This document shows positions 48,281 to 60,938 of a DNA stretch of 64,000 bases, piece after piece. The notes under the pieces were generated by a model. That model had not been told where the DNA came from. It searched no databases and was given only the letters and a program-made list of their open reading frames with translations. Each line of letters begins with the position of its first letter. The first letter of the stretch is position 1. The DNA is from Maratus speciosus (Eukaryota > Arthropoda > Arachnida > Araneae > Salticidae). Location of the stretch: positions 14,744,926-14,808,925 of the forward strand of contig OZ010787.1 of the NCBI GenBank assembly GCA_963932465.1. The letters run 5' to 3'. The translations under genes and the position numbers were made by a program.

Positions 48281-49465
48281 CTCCCCCCTCCTCAATATTT
48301 TAGTGTATCATAAATAAAAGGGCTGGCAACTTAAAACACTTTTAACTCAAACTGTAATTATCGTATGACACTCACATTTTGTATGGTAAAAGTAATCGTT
48401 ATGAAGGGAGGGGGCGGGGGTATTTTTTTTTACCGGAGGTCAGTAAATTTTAGTATAGCGCAAATATAAGGGCCTAATAACGAAAAATTCTTGTAACTCG
48501 AATATAAATTGTCGTAACCTAGACAAATTCCGTATGGTAAACGCAATAATTTTAAAAGGTAGAGCAGTTTGTCGATTTTTTATAAAAGCCCACTGTATTT
48601 TAGTATATTTTAAATACAAGGTGCTAACAAATTAAAACAGTTACAACTCCAACTATAATTATCGTAGAACACTCATATTTTGTAAGATCAAATTAATATT
48701 TATAAAAAGAGAACATTTCGGGCGTTTCTAAGGCAAGATTTCTAAATTTTAGTATAGCGCGAATATTAGGTCTCGAAAACGACAAATACTTAGAACGCGA
48801 ATTCAACTCAGTGTTGCCAGTAGGCTACTTTTTTAAAATTCAGATTTCTTGATTGGCACCACTTTTTTGAGATGGTAAAATTCCCCTTGTTTTCGACAGA
48901 ATAAATATAGCATTAAATAAAGCGAATTTTACCATTTCAAAAAAATGTTGCCAATCAATAAATCTAAATTTTAAAAAAGTAGCCCTCTGGCAACACTACG
49001 AGCCGTTAATTCCCAAATTGGCTCATCCGATCTCAGCAATCTGATCCTTTGTTAATATTAATATTTTGGATTACTTTACTGTCATTTTGATCAAATTTAA
49101 CAAAATAAATCAATTTAAGTCATTATAATTGCATTCTATTTTACATGACACTACTTCATAAGAAAATAAATATAATTATCTACTATATAAATATCAGTTT
49201 TAGCCAATCAGATTGCTGGGCTCGGTTGAGCCAATTTGGGAATTAACGGCTCGTGGCAACACTGATTCAACTTGTCGCATCGCATCTTACACAAATTTCG
49301 TATGGTAATCTTAATCGTTCTAAGAGAGGGGGGGGGGGAGGTTATTTTCTATAGCAGTTCCTTCATATTTTAGTGTATTAGGTGCTGACAACGTAAAACA
49401 GTTATAACTGTAGCTGTAATTATTGTAGAGCACTCATATTTTGTTAAATTAAACCTAACCTTTAT
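48281..49465. repeat. tandem array, about 150-bp units
   Basis: ATTTTAGTRTA recurs at about 48297, 48447, 48598, 48748 and 49369, with following blocks of AACTCRAAYTRTAATTATCGTA and TTTTGTATGGTAA. Unit lengths are about 150 bp. The array is interrupted by an hAT-type element (48809-49264). Confidence 0.75.
48809..49264. mobile_element. 456-bp hAT-type non-autonomous element
   Basis: Ends CAGTGTTGCCA and TGGCAACACTG, flanked by a perfect 8-bp duplication ATTCAACT (48801-48808 and 49265-49272), the hAT hallmark. Inside are two hairpins: 48809-48997 (AGTAGGCTACTTTTTT mirrored) and about 48999-49254 (CGAGCCGTTAATTCCCAAATTGG mirrored). No transposase. Confidence 0.9.
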
Positions 49466-49546
49466 AAAGAGGACACATTATCTTTATTATTATTATTATT
49501 ATTATTTCTCAGTTTAAAGTTCATTGCCGATTAAAAGTTTAATACT

Positions 49547-49672
49547 TAAAATCCAAATTTATCGAATTTCAATTTATATGCTAATGCATTGTTTTAATGA
49601 AAAATAAATTTTCCATGAAACTATTGCATAAAATGGTAAACTAAAATTCGATGAATTTGGATTTTAAATATA
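49547..49672. repeat. short inverted repeat
   Basis: AAAATCCAAATTTATCGAATTT is mirrored by AAATTCGATGAATTTGGATTTT around a loop of about 80 bp. Possible small MITE. Confidence 0.5.
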
Positions 49673-50019
49673 GAACTTTTTGTTTTGTTTTTTCAACTAT
49701 AAACATGGGATCAATTTCAAGAAAATGTTCTCAATTGCAAATAGGACCAAAAAAGACTCCCTCTCCCCTTTTAAAATAATTGCTTTTATCAGAGGAAATT
49801 TGTATGTTCTTTTGTATGCAACAATTTGGATCCGAGTTATAAGTATTTATGTTTAACGGGCCCTTATATTTGTTTTTGAAAAAGTTTGAAAAAAAAAATA
49901 AACATATTTCTAGGAAACAAATAATTACGTAAAAATAACTAGATAATTAGTAAATATGCAATTTTATTTAAAAAATTCTATTATGTTTTTATAACGTTAT
50001 AAATTAAAACTTTCTGACA

Positions 50020-50865
50020 TATAATTAGTTACTTATAAATTTAGTTACATTCTTATAAACGTAACTGGAATAAACTTGCAATGAGTTACAAGTAATTTTC
50101 ATTTAAATTTTTAAAATGCAATTAGAATTAGCCCGTAATTGATTGCAATTTAATATAATTACATTTCATAGAATGTAATTTAGATTTAGTTATATTACAT
50201 TACACGTTAACCAAATTGTATTCTGAACAAACGTAATTGACATTAACTTGTAGTACATTAGAATTTACTCTAAATTATATTTTTTTAAATGCAGCTAGAA
50301 TTAGCTCTTAATTGATTGCATTTTAATCTAAATACATTTCATAGAATGTAATTTATATTTAGTAGTATTACATTACACGTTAACCAAATTGGATCCTGAA
50401 CGAACGTAATTGACATTAACTTGTAATACATTAGAATTTAATCTAAATTATATTTTTAAAGATGTAATTAGAATTGACCTATAATCCGTTACAAGTTAAC
50501 TGAATTCTATAACTTAAAAAGTAATCGGAATCATCTTGTAATCGATTACAGGTTAATTGGATTATATAATTAAAAATCGAATCTGAATCATCTTGTAATC
50601 GAATACTGGTTAATTGAATTATACAATTAAAAATGTAATCTGAATCATCTTGTAATCCATTGAAATTAATCTAATTAAATTTTAAACGATAAAATGAGAA
50701 TTGATTTGCAATCTATTGTACGATAATCAGATTATACATTTCAAAAGGGTAGTTGAAATTACTTTGTAATGCATTACATGTTAATCAATTGCATTCTGAG
50801 GGGGATTATAATGTATTTTAATCTGTAATTTCATTACTTTGTAATCAGATTCTGCACACTCGTCC
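50020..50865. repeat. degenerate GTAATC tandem repeats
   Basis: Repeated text such as TTGTAATCGATTACAGGTTAATTGGATTATA and AATCTGAATCATC with variable units. It ends TTTGTAATCAGATTCTGCACACTCG. In reverse this start resembles that of the 36950 block, so both belong to one family in opposite orientation. Confidence 0.65.
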
Positions 50866-51119
50866 ACGTTTACATATTTTTCTTTGTGCAATGCATTTTT
50901 TTCACCGTCTTATTAATTATCTGTAGGACTTTAATTAGAATCTCCGAAAAAAAAATATATATATATATATAAATACATCAAAAAATATTGTGTAAAATTA
51001 TACATTAATTATACGTTTACTTACATTGTTTTTAAGCGAAAAATAATTGTTTTGGAGTAAAGGTTAGTGTAAGTGTCCTTACTTCAGAACAATTGCTCCC
51101 GAAATTAAATCTTGTTTTA

Positions 51120-51225
51120 CCTTATAATAATAAGTTATTATAATAAGTATTATAATTATTATATAAGTATTATAATATATAAGTATAATAGTATTAGTAT
51201 ATAAGTATTATAATAAGTTTCTTTT
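51120..51225. repeat. AT microsatellite-like TATAATAAG repeat
   Basis: Imperfect repeats of AAGTATTATAATA. Confidence 0.7.
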
Positions 51226-51596
51226 ATGTTTTTGTTCATATATTTTTAAATTGCTTTCCTTTTATGTGTAAATTGAAAATTAAAAATCTAATATCAATAA
51301 TATCAATAAATAAATATTGATTCTTATTAGCCGAACAGAATTTAATAGAGTATATTAGATTATTTCCTTTTCACTGTAACTAATTGAATTTTTACTGAAC
51401 CGTGAGCGCACACACATGCACCTAGGTATACATATTATAAATTAAAGTGATGCAAATGTAATATTTGCGTATGTATATTGCTTTTGTAGCACTACTGCTA
51501 TCAAGTCTTGAACTCGAAAATACATATTCACGGTTTATGGCAAATACTTATTCACGGAGCCTATGGATTTCAGTTCTCTGCTCAATAATTTTTTTA

Positions 51597-51698
51597 TTCA
51601 CCTTCATCTAAAACGTACACATCAGCCACATTATAACCATAAGCTAAATACGATAAAACTTGTGAGAACTGAGCCTGTATATAATACAAACCTTCCTG
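51597..51698 (-). CDS. candidate terminal coding exon of an unidentified host gene
   Basis: On the minus strand a textbook acceptor (TTTTCTTTTTTCAG, just above 51698) is followed by 33 codons starting EGLYYIQAQFSQVLSYL, with AYGYNVADVYV after them, then the stop TAA at 51597-51599. The mix of hydrophobic and polar residues is more protein-like than the AT-rich background would give. A possible previous exon (AELERQIIKLK, from about 51822) in the same phase has a poorer donor. I do not recognise the protein. It may still be chance. Confidence 0.35.
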
Positions 51699-52425
51699 AA
51701 AAAAGAAAATTTGTTTACCCTAAAAAAATTACAATATAATTATAAATTATTGAAACCTGTCTAAAAAGAAAGATTTTTTTTTTCATTTTCAGTTTTATTA
51801 TCTGTCTCTCCAGCTCTGCCTGAGTATTAGTTGTATTCTATTAAAAACACGTAATACCAAATGACATTTTTCCTATAAAATTTTAAGGCCCCTTATTACT
51901 GCGTTTAAATAAAAAAATATTATAAGAATGTTATAAAAATAAATTTTAATATATATTTCATAAAATATTTCAACCATGAAAGTTCAATTTTATTAATAAT
52001 TCACTCCTATTTTAGTTCGTCGTTATTTAAAGTGCAAGAGTAAATATTGCAAGAGCAATTTGTTTGAACAGTTTGAATTATATAATCAAAACTGAGTTTT
52101 ATGTTAAATACATTTATTTTAAAATGTATCTTTTAAATCCTTTCACTAAATAATTAGGAGAAAGAAATCTTGAAATAGAAAATATTTAAAATGGGACAAA
52201 TATAAGTAGAATCTAACGCTTCAATATAAATAAATCGTTTCATTAAATTAAATTTTTAAATGCTGTCGAATACGAAATAAATTTCAAACATATTAGAAAT
52301 TCAATTTACCGTTAGAATATATAATCAAAAACTAAATTTTACGCAATCCTATCCAAAGACGAAGTCTTATAATACTCGCTGATAGCGCGTCGATAAAGTT
52401 TTTAAATGAATAAAAACTCAAGGAA

Positions 52426-52739
52426 ATGCGCGCTCTCTCTCAATTCTTCCTTCAAACTTTCGCATCCTCCTATAATCCGCCAGCTAAAAAAGTTGAAATG
52501 ATAAGCGAGAGCGCGCGCGTATCTCATCTCGCAGCGCCCTCCCTCGCCACTAGTGGATTCTTCCGTCCTCTATCCCGTACACGCACGAGAAGTAGACTGA
52601 CGATCGGAATCCTGCCTGCATACGGAAGAAGACGCTTGCGAAGAGCAGGTGGTTTAACCGTAAACGACCGCTTCAGAAAAAGCTTGGAAAAACGTGACTT
52701 GAGCGACTTAGAACTGAGATACGGAAGCGAATCAAAGGT
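52426..52739 (+). other. GC-rich block, candidate promoter or first exon
   Basis: This stretch is markedly richer in G and C than its surroundings (GCGAGAGCGCGCGCG, CGCAGCGCCCTCCCTCGCC). It holds an open frame of 108 codons that is arginine and serine rich and matches no family. It ends at AATCAAAG|GTGTGC, a passable splice donor. I read it as a 5' untranslated or first exon near a promoter, not as a confident protein. Confidence 0.4.
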
Positions 52740-53343
52740 GTGCTGGAACTAACCGATATACTACAGATTCTCCAATTTTTGTGTTGCCAAAACTATTGTT
52801 TATAAATTCTGAAGATAAAGAAAATTATTCGCTATTTTCTCTTTTCTTTTCATTTCTTCTCCGGCAGAAGTTTTGAAAAATACTTAAAGAATTAATACAA
52901 ATTCACAAAAATCAAAACAACTCTTGCATATATTTCATAAAATTTATTTTAACAGTTAACAATTAGTTTTAAACTTTTCTCGTCTGATAAGTTATGCTCT
53001 AGTTTCGTTTTCTGGACACGGGAGCGCCTGTATTTTAGCTATAGAATTAGTTTTTGAACTTGAAACAAAACTGCAAACAGCACGTGTATGCCGCGACATC
53101 GAATACGGACCTGGATGATCCATGCCACCAAAATTCTTCTTTCTGGTGTTGGATGAAAAAAAATTCGGACCTCAAACTGGACACAATAAACATTGCAACA
53201 GTGAAAAGACTTGTTCGAACTGGATTGGTGACAAAGAACATAAACTATTTTTCGAAGTTTTAGTCGTGATCGGCAACTTTGTGACGGTCTCTTACCAACG
53301 AATTTTATAAATTTATAAATTTTGTCATATTAATAGCCTGTAG

Positions 53344-53427
53344 AGGATAAGAAGCTGATGTCTTGGGCAACCAGCTTGGCCAAAGTGGAGGTAGCCCAAC
53401 CGCAAACTTCCTCAGGATCCATCAAAG
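53344..53427 (+). CDS. candidate early coding exon of an unidentified host gene
   Basis: An acceptor-like AATAGCCTGTAG lies before 53344. The exon reads in frame through ATG at 53358, then MSWATSLAKVEVAQP and QTSSGSIK, and ends at a good donor AAAG|GTCAGT. If the acceptor is the next AG (exon from 53346), its phase also fits a join to the block ending at 52739. GC content and codon use stand out from the flanks. No later exon was found, so a gene would have a long intron leaving the window. Function unknown. Confidence 0.4.
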
Positions 53428-53430
53428 GTC

Positions 53431-56400
53431 AGTGACACTTATTACTCATTAACATATGTGTGTCGATCGTTTGGTGGCGGAAGCTTGAAAAAAAATTAAC
53501 ACACACTTTATTAAAAAAAAATTAACATTTTCAAAACAATAAATTTTTTTTTCAAAATTTGTATATTAATTACTTGTACATAATTTTAGATTGCATTAAA
53601 TATGGCAAAAAAATAGGTTAACTTAAAATTAAATGAAGAAAATGTTTTTTAACACTCAAAAAACACTTGAAATTAGTAACTAGTTTCTAGAGTTTATAAT
53701 TTCACAACCCTCTTCATCAAACAAAGGTACTTGCGGCATGCATACCTGTGTTCTGTATTTCGCACGCATACTGCATTTGACGATGAAGAGGTCTATATTT
53801 TTTTTTTTTTTTTTTGCTCTTTAACTTGTTGAAGCATTCTTATATTCACTTGTTTCAACTACTTTTGGAGTATTAAGACGAATTTTTTTACTGTTCGGTT
53901 CAGTTACTTAAAAAAAAAAGTGAAAATATATTCATTATTTCTTTTGTTGTAATATTATATGAAGTTTGTGTCACAGTGTTCCTTAATTTGGTATATAAGT
54001 ACTTGCAAAATTTTACATTTAAAAGGTAGTAAGATTTTCCTTGTGACACAATTCTTTGCAAGCCAAGTCCATAGCAGTCACTAGAATCGCTTCCGGTCGC
54101 CAAAATCGAGCGACAGCCGAGCATTATGTACTGCACGTGACTGCAAACGTTTCCTGCGGGGATTGGGAAGGGTATAAAAATAATTTTACATTATTGCTGA
54201 CACTGGATTTTTTTCTTTCTCTTTAGCTTAATTATCTTTGGCGGGAATCAGATTTCGAAGCTTTTCTTCCCCTTTCTTGCGTCTATTGACTTTTATTCTT
54301 TCAGCGTGGAAAGACAATTCTTAGAATGCGTATCTGATTTTGGCGATGCATATTATCTGAAAAATTAGAATATTGTGGGCTTACTCGATCCCTTTCGCAT
54401 ATTTTGTTTATATAAAAATCCACTGATTTCACTATCGTAGATTATCTATTTTTAAAGGTGTTTTTATGATTTTAAGGGTATGAAATCGCTATTGACATTA
54501 TTAAATAAAAGCACAAAGGAATATTTATTAAATATTTATGAAATATTTATTAAACTCAAAACTCAATTAAATTATATATTTTGTAGTACATTAAGAACGT
54601 TTACATTTCAAAACTCCGTAGATTATTTAGTTATAAATGTAATTTATAAGGAGTTAGTTGAATTAATGTAATGAAATTACGACTGATATTTTTATAAAGC
54701 GCAAAGGAATACTTATCACGCTAAAAATCGAATTATATGTTTTATGAATTATTAAACTGATAAACTGTGACAAACGCACTTTATTATTATTATTGTTTAA
54801 TGCAGTAACCTTTCGTTGCATGTTGCAAGTAGGGAGCCACGAAAATATAGCGCCCTATCCGAAAGTGCGATAAAAACAAGGAACTAAATAGAGGATACCC
54901 CTACAAGTATTTTTTTTTTTAATATTTTCGTCAAAACTTTAGTTTTTACAGATATTAGAATATTCTTAATAAGAAAAACAAAAAATAATAAAAGCGGTTA
55001 TTTAATTTTAACTAGTACAGATACTTAAGATGGATAGATATTTTTTCTTTCTTGTAACCCGAAGAAAGACCCGTATAAGGGGAGGGGCGGTATTGTAAAT
55101 TAAAAAGAATAACGGATAAGTAATTGCTCTTCCCAAAATGCAATGATATCAATTAATATATTTTATGTTCGAAGTGTAATTAGTGAAATTAATATAATGA
55201 TCTGTCAAGCATATTAATTTATAAATTACTATATAAAACAATTGTTTTTGCATGCAAATGTATTTAATTCTTTTTAAGTAGTTTGTAAATTGTAACTGCA
55301 ATTTTAAGCTGAAATGTAAAATATTTTAAGAATGCTCTATGAATTGTCTGTGTAATTATAAATTTGATATAATTATTGATTTTTTAAACAGAGAAAGACA
55401 TAAAAGAAAAGTGTTTTTTTTTTTTTTTTTTTTTTTTTTACTACAACATCTGAAGTTAAATTTTATTATGTGTCTGGAATAATTTTATATTAATAAAGCT
55501 ACGTATTTGCCGTCTCGTGTAGTACCATTTAAAACTTAAAATCTTTTATATGTATAAATATTTATAGAACTACTTTTTCATTACGAGTATTTTTTATATT
55601 ATAAATTGCACTTTAGTCGTGTTTTTGTTGTACAGAAGTCATTTATGGATAATATATTAACATAAAATTTGTTTCAGTGCTTATGTTATTGCCAATTTTT
55701 ACAAAAATGTTTGTATCTGTTACTTTCATATCATTTAAACAAATTTAATTAATTTTTATAATCGGTAATTAAATGCTTTATCACATGGGTAGAGACTGTA
55801 ATACTTACAGGATATGAACATTTTCACGTACTTTTTTCATTAAATTGTGCTCTGATAAAAGTCATAAATTAATTGTGTTCTGAGGAAAACAAAAACGCAA
55901 AATTTCGCATGTGACGAGGGGAAAACAATGTTCGAAAGTTCAGACCTAGCAAAAAAGCTCTTTACATCTATTTTTAGAGGCACTATTTCCATAAAAGTAT
56001 GACATGTTTTACGTTAACGTCTGTGATTAAGAATAAAATAAAGGAACGTTATCAAATCAAACAAAAATCAACAAATATGTAACGTTCACAAAAAGTTATA
56101 TTGATCTTTTATAACTCAGCGTGATGTAACACCGCGGAAGAGACTAAGGCATGTTTCAGTTTCATTGACCTCTTTATGTTTTGGTTATTTTATACTTAGC
56201 AATATGGATGGAAATAAAAAAAATTCGGTTCTTTCGACTTTAACTATAGATTGTATGAAATATCGTTTTAAAGTTTTAGTGATTCCTTTTTCTTTCTGGC
56301 ATATATTCTGGCATATTCTCACAATCTTTTGACTTTCATGTCCCTGAATAATAATTTTTATTTTAGTACATATTCTTGTGTTTTGTTTTGTTTTTATTAC

Positions 56401-57520
56401 ATATACTAAGGAACATCCCAATGCATGATTACATAACAATATTAATGGTATAAATAAGTTTTGGACGATGTTGGGGGTCCAAATACCAGGAAAACTCCTA
56501 TACCGTCCCGTGTCCCTGATGCTGATTTTTAAGTTTGGATCTGTCTATGTAAAATTGTTTCAATAAAAGTAATTCGAAGTAACTTTTACCGAAACTGGGA
56601 CAATTGTTTCATATAAATATATAGCAAAAAATTAACCTGCACACATTTTTACGGTTGATATTACTTTTTGAACTCTGTCCCTGGGTTTTAGATTCCTTAC
56701 TGTCACTCTTCTAAACTTATACAGAAAATCACTTCAGATGCAACCACAGAATTGTTTTCAAGTTTTTTCTCATGCAGAAGTATGCTAGAGAAAGAATGTC
56801 TAAAATTCTTTGACAGGAAATTTACTGCAGAATTTAAATCAGCATTTAAATATCAATTTCAAGCATCGTGGCTGTCTTTGTAGTCTTACCGTCCCCAAGG
56901 TTTATTCTTGCACTTTTCGAGGTAAATTATTTTTTTTTTTTTTCAAATCCAATGTAAATAGCTGCTTCTAAAAATCAATGAACATCGTGGCTATCATTTA
57001 GTCTTAACATCATTTGCCTAAAAATAGTGGCAATTTTCCTTACCATCCCTTTTTTTTGCCATTACCGTCCCTTTTTTCCTATACCATCCCCTTTTATTTC
57101 CTTCCGTCCCTTTTTTAACGCCACTTTAAGACAATGTTATACAAAATTTTTGTACTAAAAATACTGCATTGTTATTATTTCTTATTTGAATGTCCTGTGG
57201 GTACTATTCAAATTCATTATAAGTAGAAATTTATAAGAAAATAGAAAATTATAGTGGTAAAATGGTAAGGAAAATTAAACTCGAAAGTTTAACTTAAACC
57301 TCAGTTAAATAAAAATATTTTCACTGCAGACCAATTTTTCTTTATTTTGAATCATTAAGTTATTCATCTATCAGATTAAAATGTTATTTCAGCAAGTTTA
57401 ATTTCACCAGATTTTTATTCCCCAAAGTCCAAAGTTTGTGAGAATGCTCCATGTATATTTTTTAACTTAGGAAAAAACGTAGAAAAAGTTACGACGCTCC
57501 ATGAAAAAATATAGAATAGT
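53431..57520. other. AT-rich sequence, possibly intronic, nothing firm
   Basis: No domain-bearing reading frame. It contains T-runs near 53796 and 55411 and repeated CCRTCCCTTTTTT text near 57045-57115. If the exon at 53344 is real this may be its intron. Confidence 0.4.
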
Positions 57521-57529
57521 TTGGAACAA

Positions 57530-57567
57530 AATATATATATGTATATATATATATATATATATATACT
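57530..57567. repeat. TA microsatellite
   Basis: ATATATATATGTATATATATATATATATATATA. Confidence 0.9.
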
Positions 57568-57748
57568 TTTTCAGAATTGTATTTTCTTTCTGAATTATTG
57601 AAAAAACTGTTTAAATCCAGGTTTTGCGAATTGTCCTTGTAATAAAAAAATATTCATGTTGGGAGTTTTGAAAATGACAGTTTCAAAGCGCAATTCATAT
57701 ATCTTTTCATATTGGCTTCGTTAGCTTATTCTGTTTTTATAGGTAATC

Positions 57749-58386
57749 TGTTACCATACTTAGCTAAGGCTCGCGGGCTGCATGTGGCCTGGCGACGTTT
57801 TATATGCTGTCAGAAACAGACAATCATTAATCATAATTTATTAAATAATTGAGATGTACATAAAATTTATTTAAAACATTGTTTTACACATTTTTATGGA
57901 AATAAAAAATTGCCCTGCTATTTATAATTAATTTAAAATTATGTTAAATTATGTTTACTTAGTCGAAAGTTCTTTTTGCATGTAGTCCTATTTACGTTAC
58001 GGTGGCGTATATATTTTGAAATCTTCAACAGTATTAAAATATTATTTAAAATTTTCAGAATGTACTTTTACATTTTTAAAAGATAAAATTTTTTGTATTG
58101 AGTAAAAATCTAGTTTTTTCCTATCTCTCATTTTTTAGAACTTGGAAATTCTGCATTTTGTTACATTATTAGGTTTAAAAAATACATGGCTAGCTAATTA
58201 CTAGGAATATAGTATATACTAGGAATAAAGTAATCGCTTTTATACTATTGCTGCCATCTTGCAACTTCAATTACCTCTTTTTTTGTTTAATTTTTTATGC
58301 GAGTATGTGTATTGCAGCCCACAGAAAATATACGTTTGCGGCCCTCCAGAAATAAAAGGTTGAGTATGGCTGGATGCTAACGTGTC
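57749..58386. mobile_element. possible hAT-like remnant
   Basis: GGCTCGCGGGCTGCATGTGGCC near 57768 and GCGGCCCTCCAG near 58337 are the gene-free GGCC-rich ends typical of some hAT elements, with weak inverted CCATACT...AGTATGG at the edges. No duplication was found. Confidence 0.4.
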
Positions 58387-58395
58387 CCTGTCCTA

Positions 58396-58590
58396 CAGCA
58401 GGGTTGAATTCAGGGGGTGGCCCGGGAGGGGCATTTCCCCCGGGGCAATGATATGCCCCCCGGAGCAATGATATGTCCCCCTGGAAGATTTCAGATTTTG
58501 TGTTTTCAATGGTCAAAAAGTACAACCTCCCCCCGCCCCCCACCGGAGCCACATGAATCCCTCCCGGAGAAAAGTGTCTGAATTCAACAC
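58396..58590. mobile_element. small hAT-like MITE
   Basis: CAGGGTTGAATTCAGG and CTGAATTCAACACTG are imperfect inverted ends of a GC-rich unit with GCAATGATATG(C/T)CCCCC duplicated inside. No clean 8-bp duplication. Confidence 0.5.
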
Positions 58591-58599
58591 TGAACTGAG

Positions 58600-59385
58600 A
58601 AAAGTATCTGAACTCAGCAGTCACTCATGGGCCGCGGAACAACAGAATCTGCGTTATCTTATATTTTCGTATCCTTAAAATTAAGAAACTTGCGCACTGT
58701 CCCAATTAGGTTAGAATTGGTTCAGTATTTCGGACGACATCGTGATGACAAGTTTTGCATAATATATATAACCATTATATAATTAAAAGTCATCATCTAT
58801 TTCCAATTACTATAATTAAATTAATAAATTTAGCTACAATGCATTACACTGACATTATAAAAAATAAAGATGGAACCTTTAACTAGTAATACAAGATCAA
58901 GCACAATACGACTAATTCACTAGCACATTGCGGACGATTGATCCATATAAAACATATGAAAAACCAACAAATTTTGATAAATTAACCTATTAAAGAATAT
59001 ATATATATGCATACATATATTAATTAAGTGATTGCAGTTGAACGAAAATCAATAAGAGATTGCAACATTATATGTTAAGTTTTAAGTACCTCCGTAATAT
59101 TAAGCGTCTGTAGGGCCCTTCAGTGATGCAAGACGCCTAGGAGTCTAATACAAAAAGAAAAAGAAAAGTTTTCATTTGAACTTAACTGCAGATGTTAAGA
59201 TTCGCACATATACACACAAAATGCCCAACTGTAACCATATTGGTAAATTTTCCAATTTTGGATTCGACCTTACAAAATCGCGTAAATTCCTTTTCAATGA
59301 ATATGCATCATCTGTGTGAGGTGCATCTATAAAATTATTCTTGTAATAATATATTTAATTTTGCCTTGTGAAATCTGCATAATTG
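58600..59385. other. intergenic DNA, nothing recognised
   Basis: AT-rich; no gene or repeat ends supported. Confidence 0.45.
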
Positions 59386-59395
59386 AAAGTAAAGG

Positions 59396-59633
59396 TTGGT
59401 TGTATTTATGTCGGCCAATTATCTGCACGTGGGATATAGGCCCTAAGGGGGGAGTGCCTTCCGTGGAGGTCTTTCTAAGGGAACCTAACCCGTATTAACG
59501 CTTGGAGAACCAAGGTTCGAAGAAAACCACGAAAACTCCGAACGATTAGGCCGACGGGCGCGATTGGGATCGAACCCAGCACTTCCCGTCCACCAGCTTC
59601 GAGAGCAGAACCTCTCGGCCACTGGTGGGGCTA
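59396..59633 (-). repeat. tRNA-derived SINE, independent copy
   Basis: Same family as the SINEs in the giant palindrome: minus-strand box A (TGGCCGAGAGG) and box B (GGTTCGATCCC) intact, and the CCTAATCGTTCGGAGTTTTC body. AAAGTAAAGG flanks it at 59386-59395 and 59634-59643. Its B box fits the consensus better than the palindrome copies do. Confidence 0.88.
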
Positions 59634-59649
59634 AAAGTAAAGGAAACCG

Positions 59650-60930
59650 AATGAAGAAAAATTTAATTACGGCAAACTGTTCATCCCTAACCTGGAAAGT
59701 AGGCAGAAAATCGTTGCCCCTGTTGTAATACTACCGTATTTGGACATGTTGTGACGGTTTCTCATGGCGGTCCAATGAATATTAAGTTATTCTTATTAGC
59801 AATCTTATACTTTCTTTAAAAGAGATCTAAATTAAGCAGATTTCAAGCTAAACAATTTTGTGTTAAATATCCTAATTGTTTACTTTTTACATTAAAAGGA
59901 CAATTAAAACGTATTAAAACGTATTAAACGTATTAAAACGCTTTGTCTAATTTATTTAGGCCAATTAATATATTTTATGAGTTGAAATTATAGTTGAATT
60001 CATTAACACATTGAGGGGGTGTGGGATGTATTTTATCCCACCTACGATTAATGAAGGTTTGCACCAGAAAAATTTATTAAATTTCACTTTTCTAACTTTG
60101 GTGGGAAAAACTCGTAAAATTGCTTTTCCTTATTTTGCAATAAAACTTTTGGGGAGATTCCGGTGTGAATTCGACATTACAAAAACACAATTACTTTCTC
60201 CTGAAAGGGTTAAAGTGAGGTGAATATGACTAACCATAATTTATAGGTGGAATGTTATTCTGGATATTACAACATGGAAGTCACAGCCGAATCAGGTTGA
60301 ACCCGACCCGGAACTGACAACCCGATAAAATAATTTCCTCACTATAAAATAATTTTCTCAAAGCCCTATCCGCTCTTGACAAATAACTTTCGTCGATCCA
60401 CAACCGGGAACTCTGCAAAGATACTTGTTCATATACGTGAATGTGTTTCTTTTCAATAAAAGCAAAAATATTACTTAATCACTATTTTTAAATTTTACAA
60501 CCAAACATTTGGGGCATCTATTGATTATTAATCTTAGAATTATTCATACAGCAAAATGTTTGCACAAAGCTTTTCAAAATACTTAATATTTACTTTTTAA
60601 CTCGGTCGTGTTTGAAATATGCTGCCTTAAGAGCGTTGATAATAGCACATTCATTCGTAGAAAAATGGGGGGGGGGGGGGGTTGTTTCCAATTTCAATTA
60701 TTATTCCTTCAGTAGAAATTTGAATATATGTATGTATATATATAATCAAACTTTTTGTAATTATAAACCATTTTAAATAATGAAAAATTGACCAGGAAAA
60801 GAAATCATATATATATATTTTTACATTTTTACGAATAAAAGCTGGACAAATTTAATTTCCTATTAATGTTCCTATTAATTTGTTATTAATGTTTCTATTT
60901 AATACAGTGATCTTTCACCTGTATATCATT
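59650..60930. other. intergenic DNA with a copy of the 63-kb repeat
   Basis: At about 60440-60520 the text TTTCAATAAAAGCAAAAATATTACTTAATCAC repeats that seen near 63095 and 63515. A G-run lies at 60667-60680. No gene. Confidence 0.5.
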
Positions 60931-60938
60931 GAAGGTAT

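Noticed and set aside
52426..52752. 108-residue Arg/Ser-rich protein
   Set aside because: No family resemblance; more likely untranslated exon or promoter DNA. Kept only as a GC-rich block.
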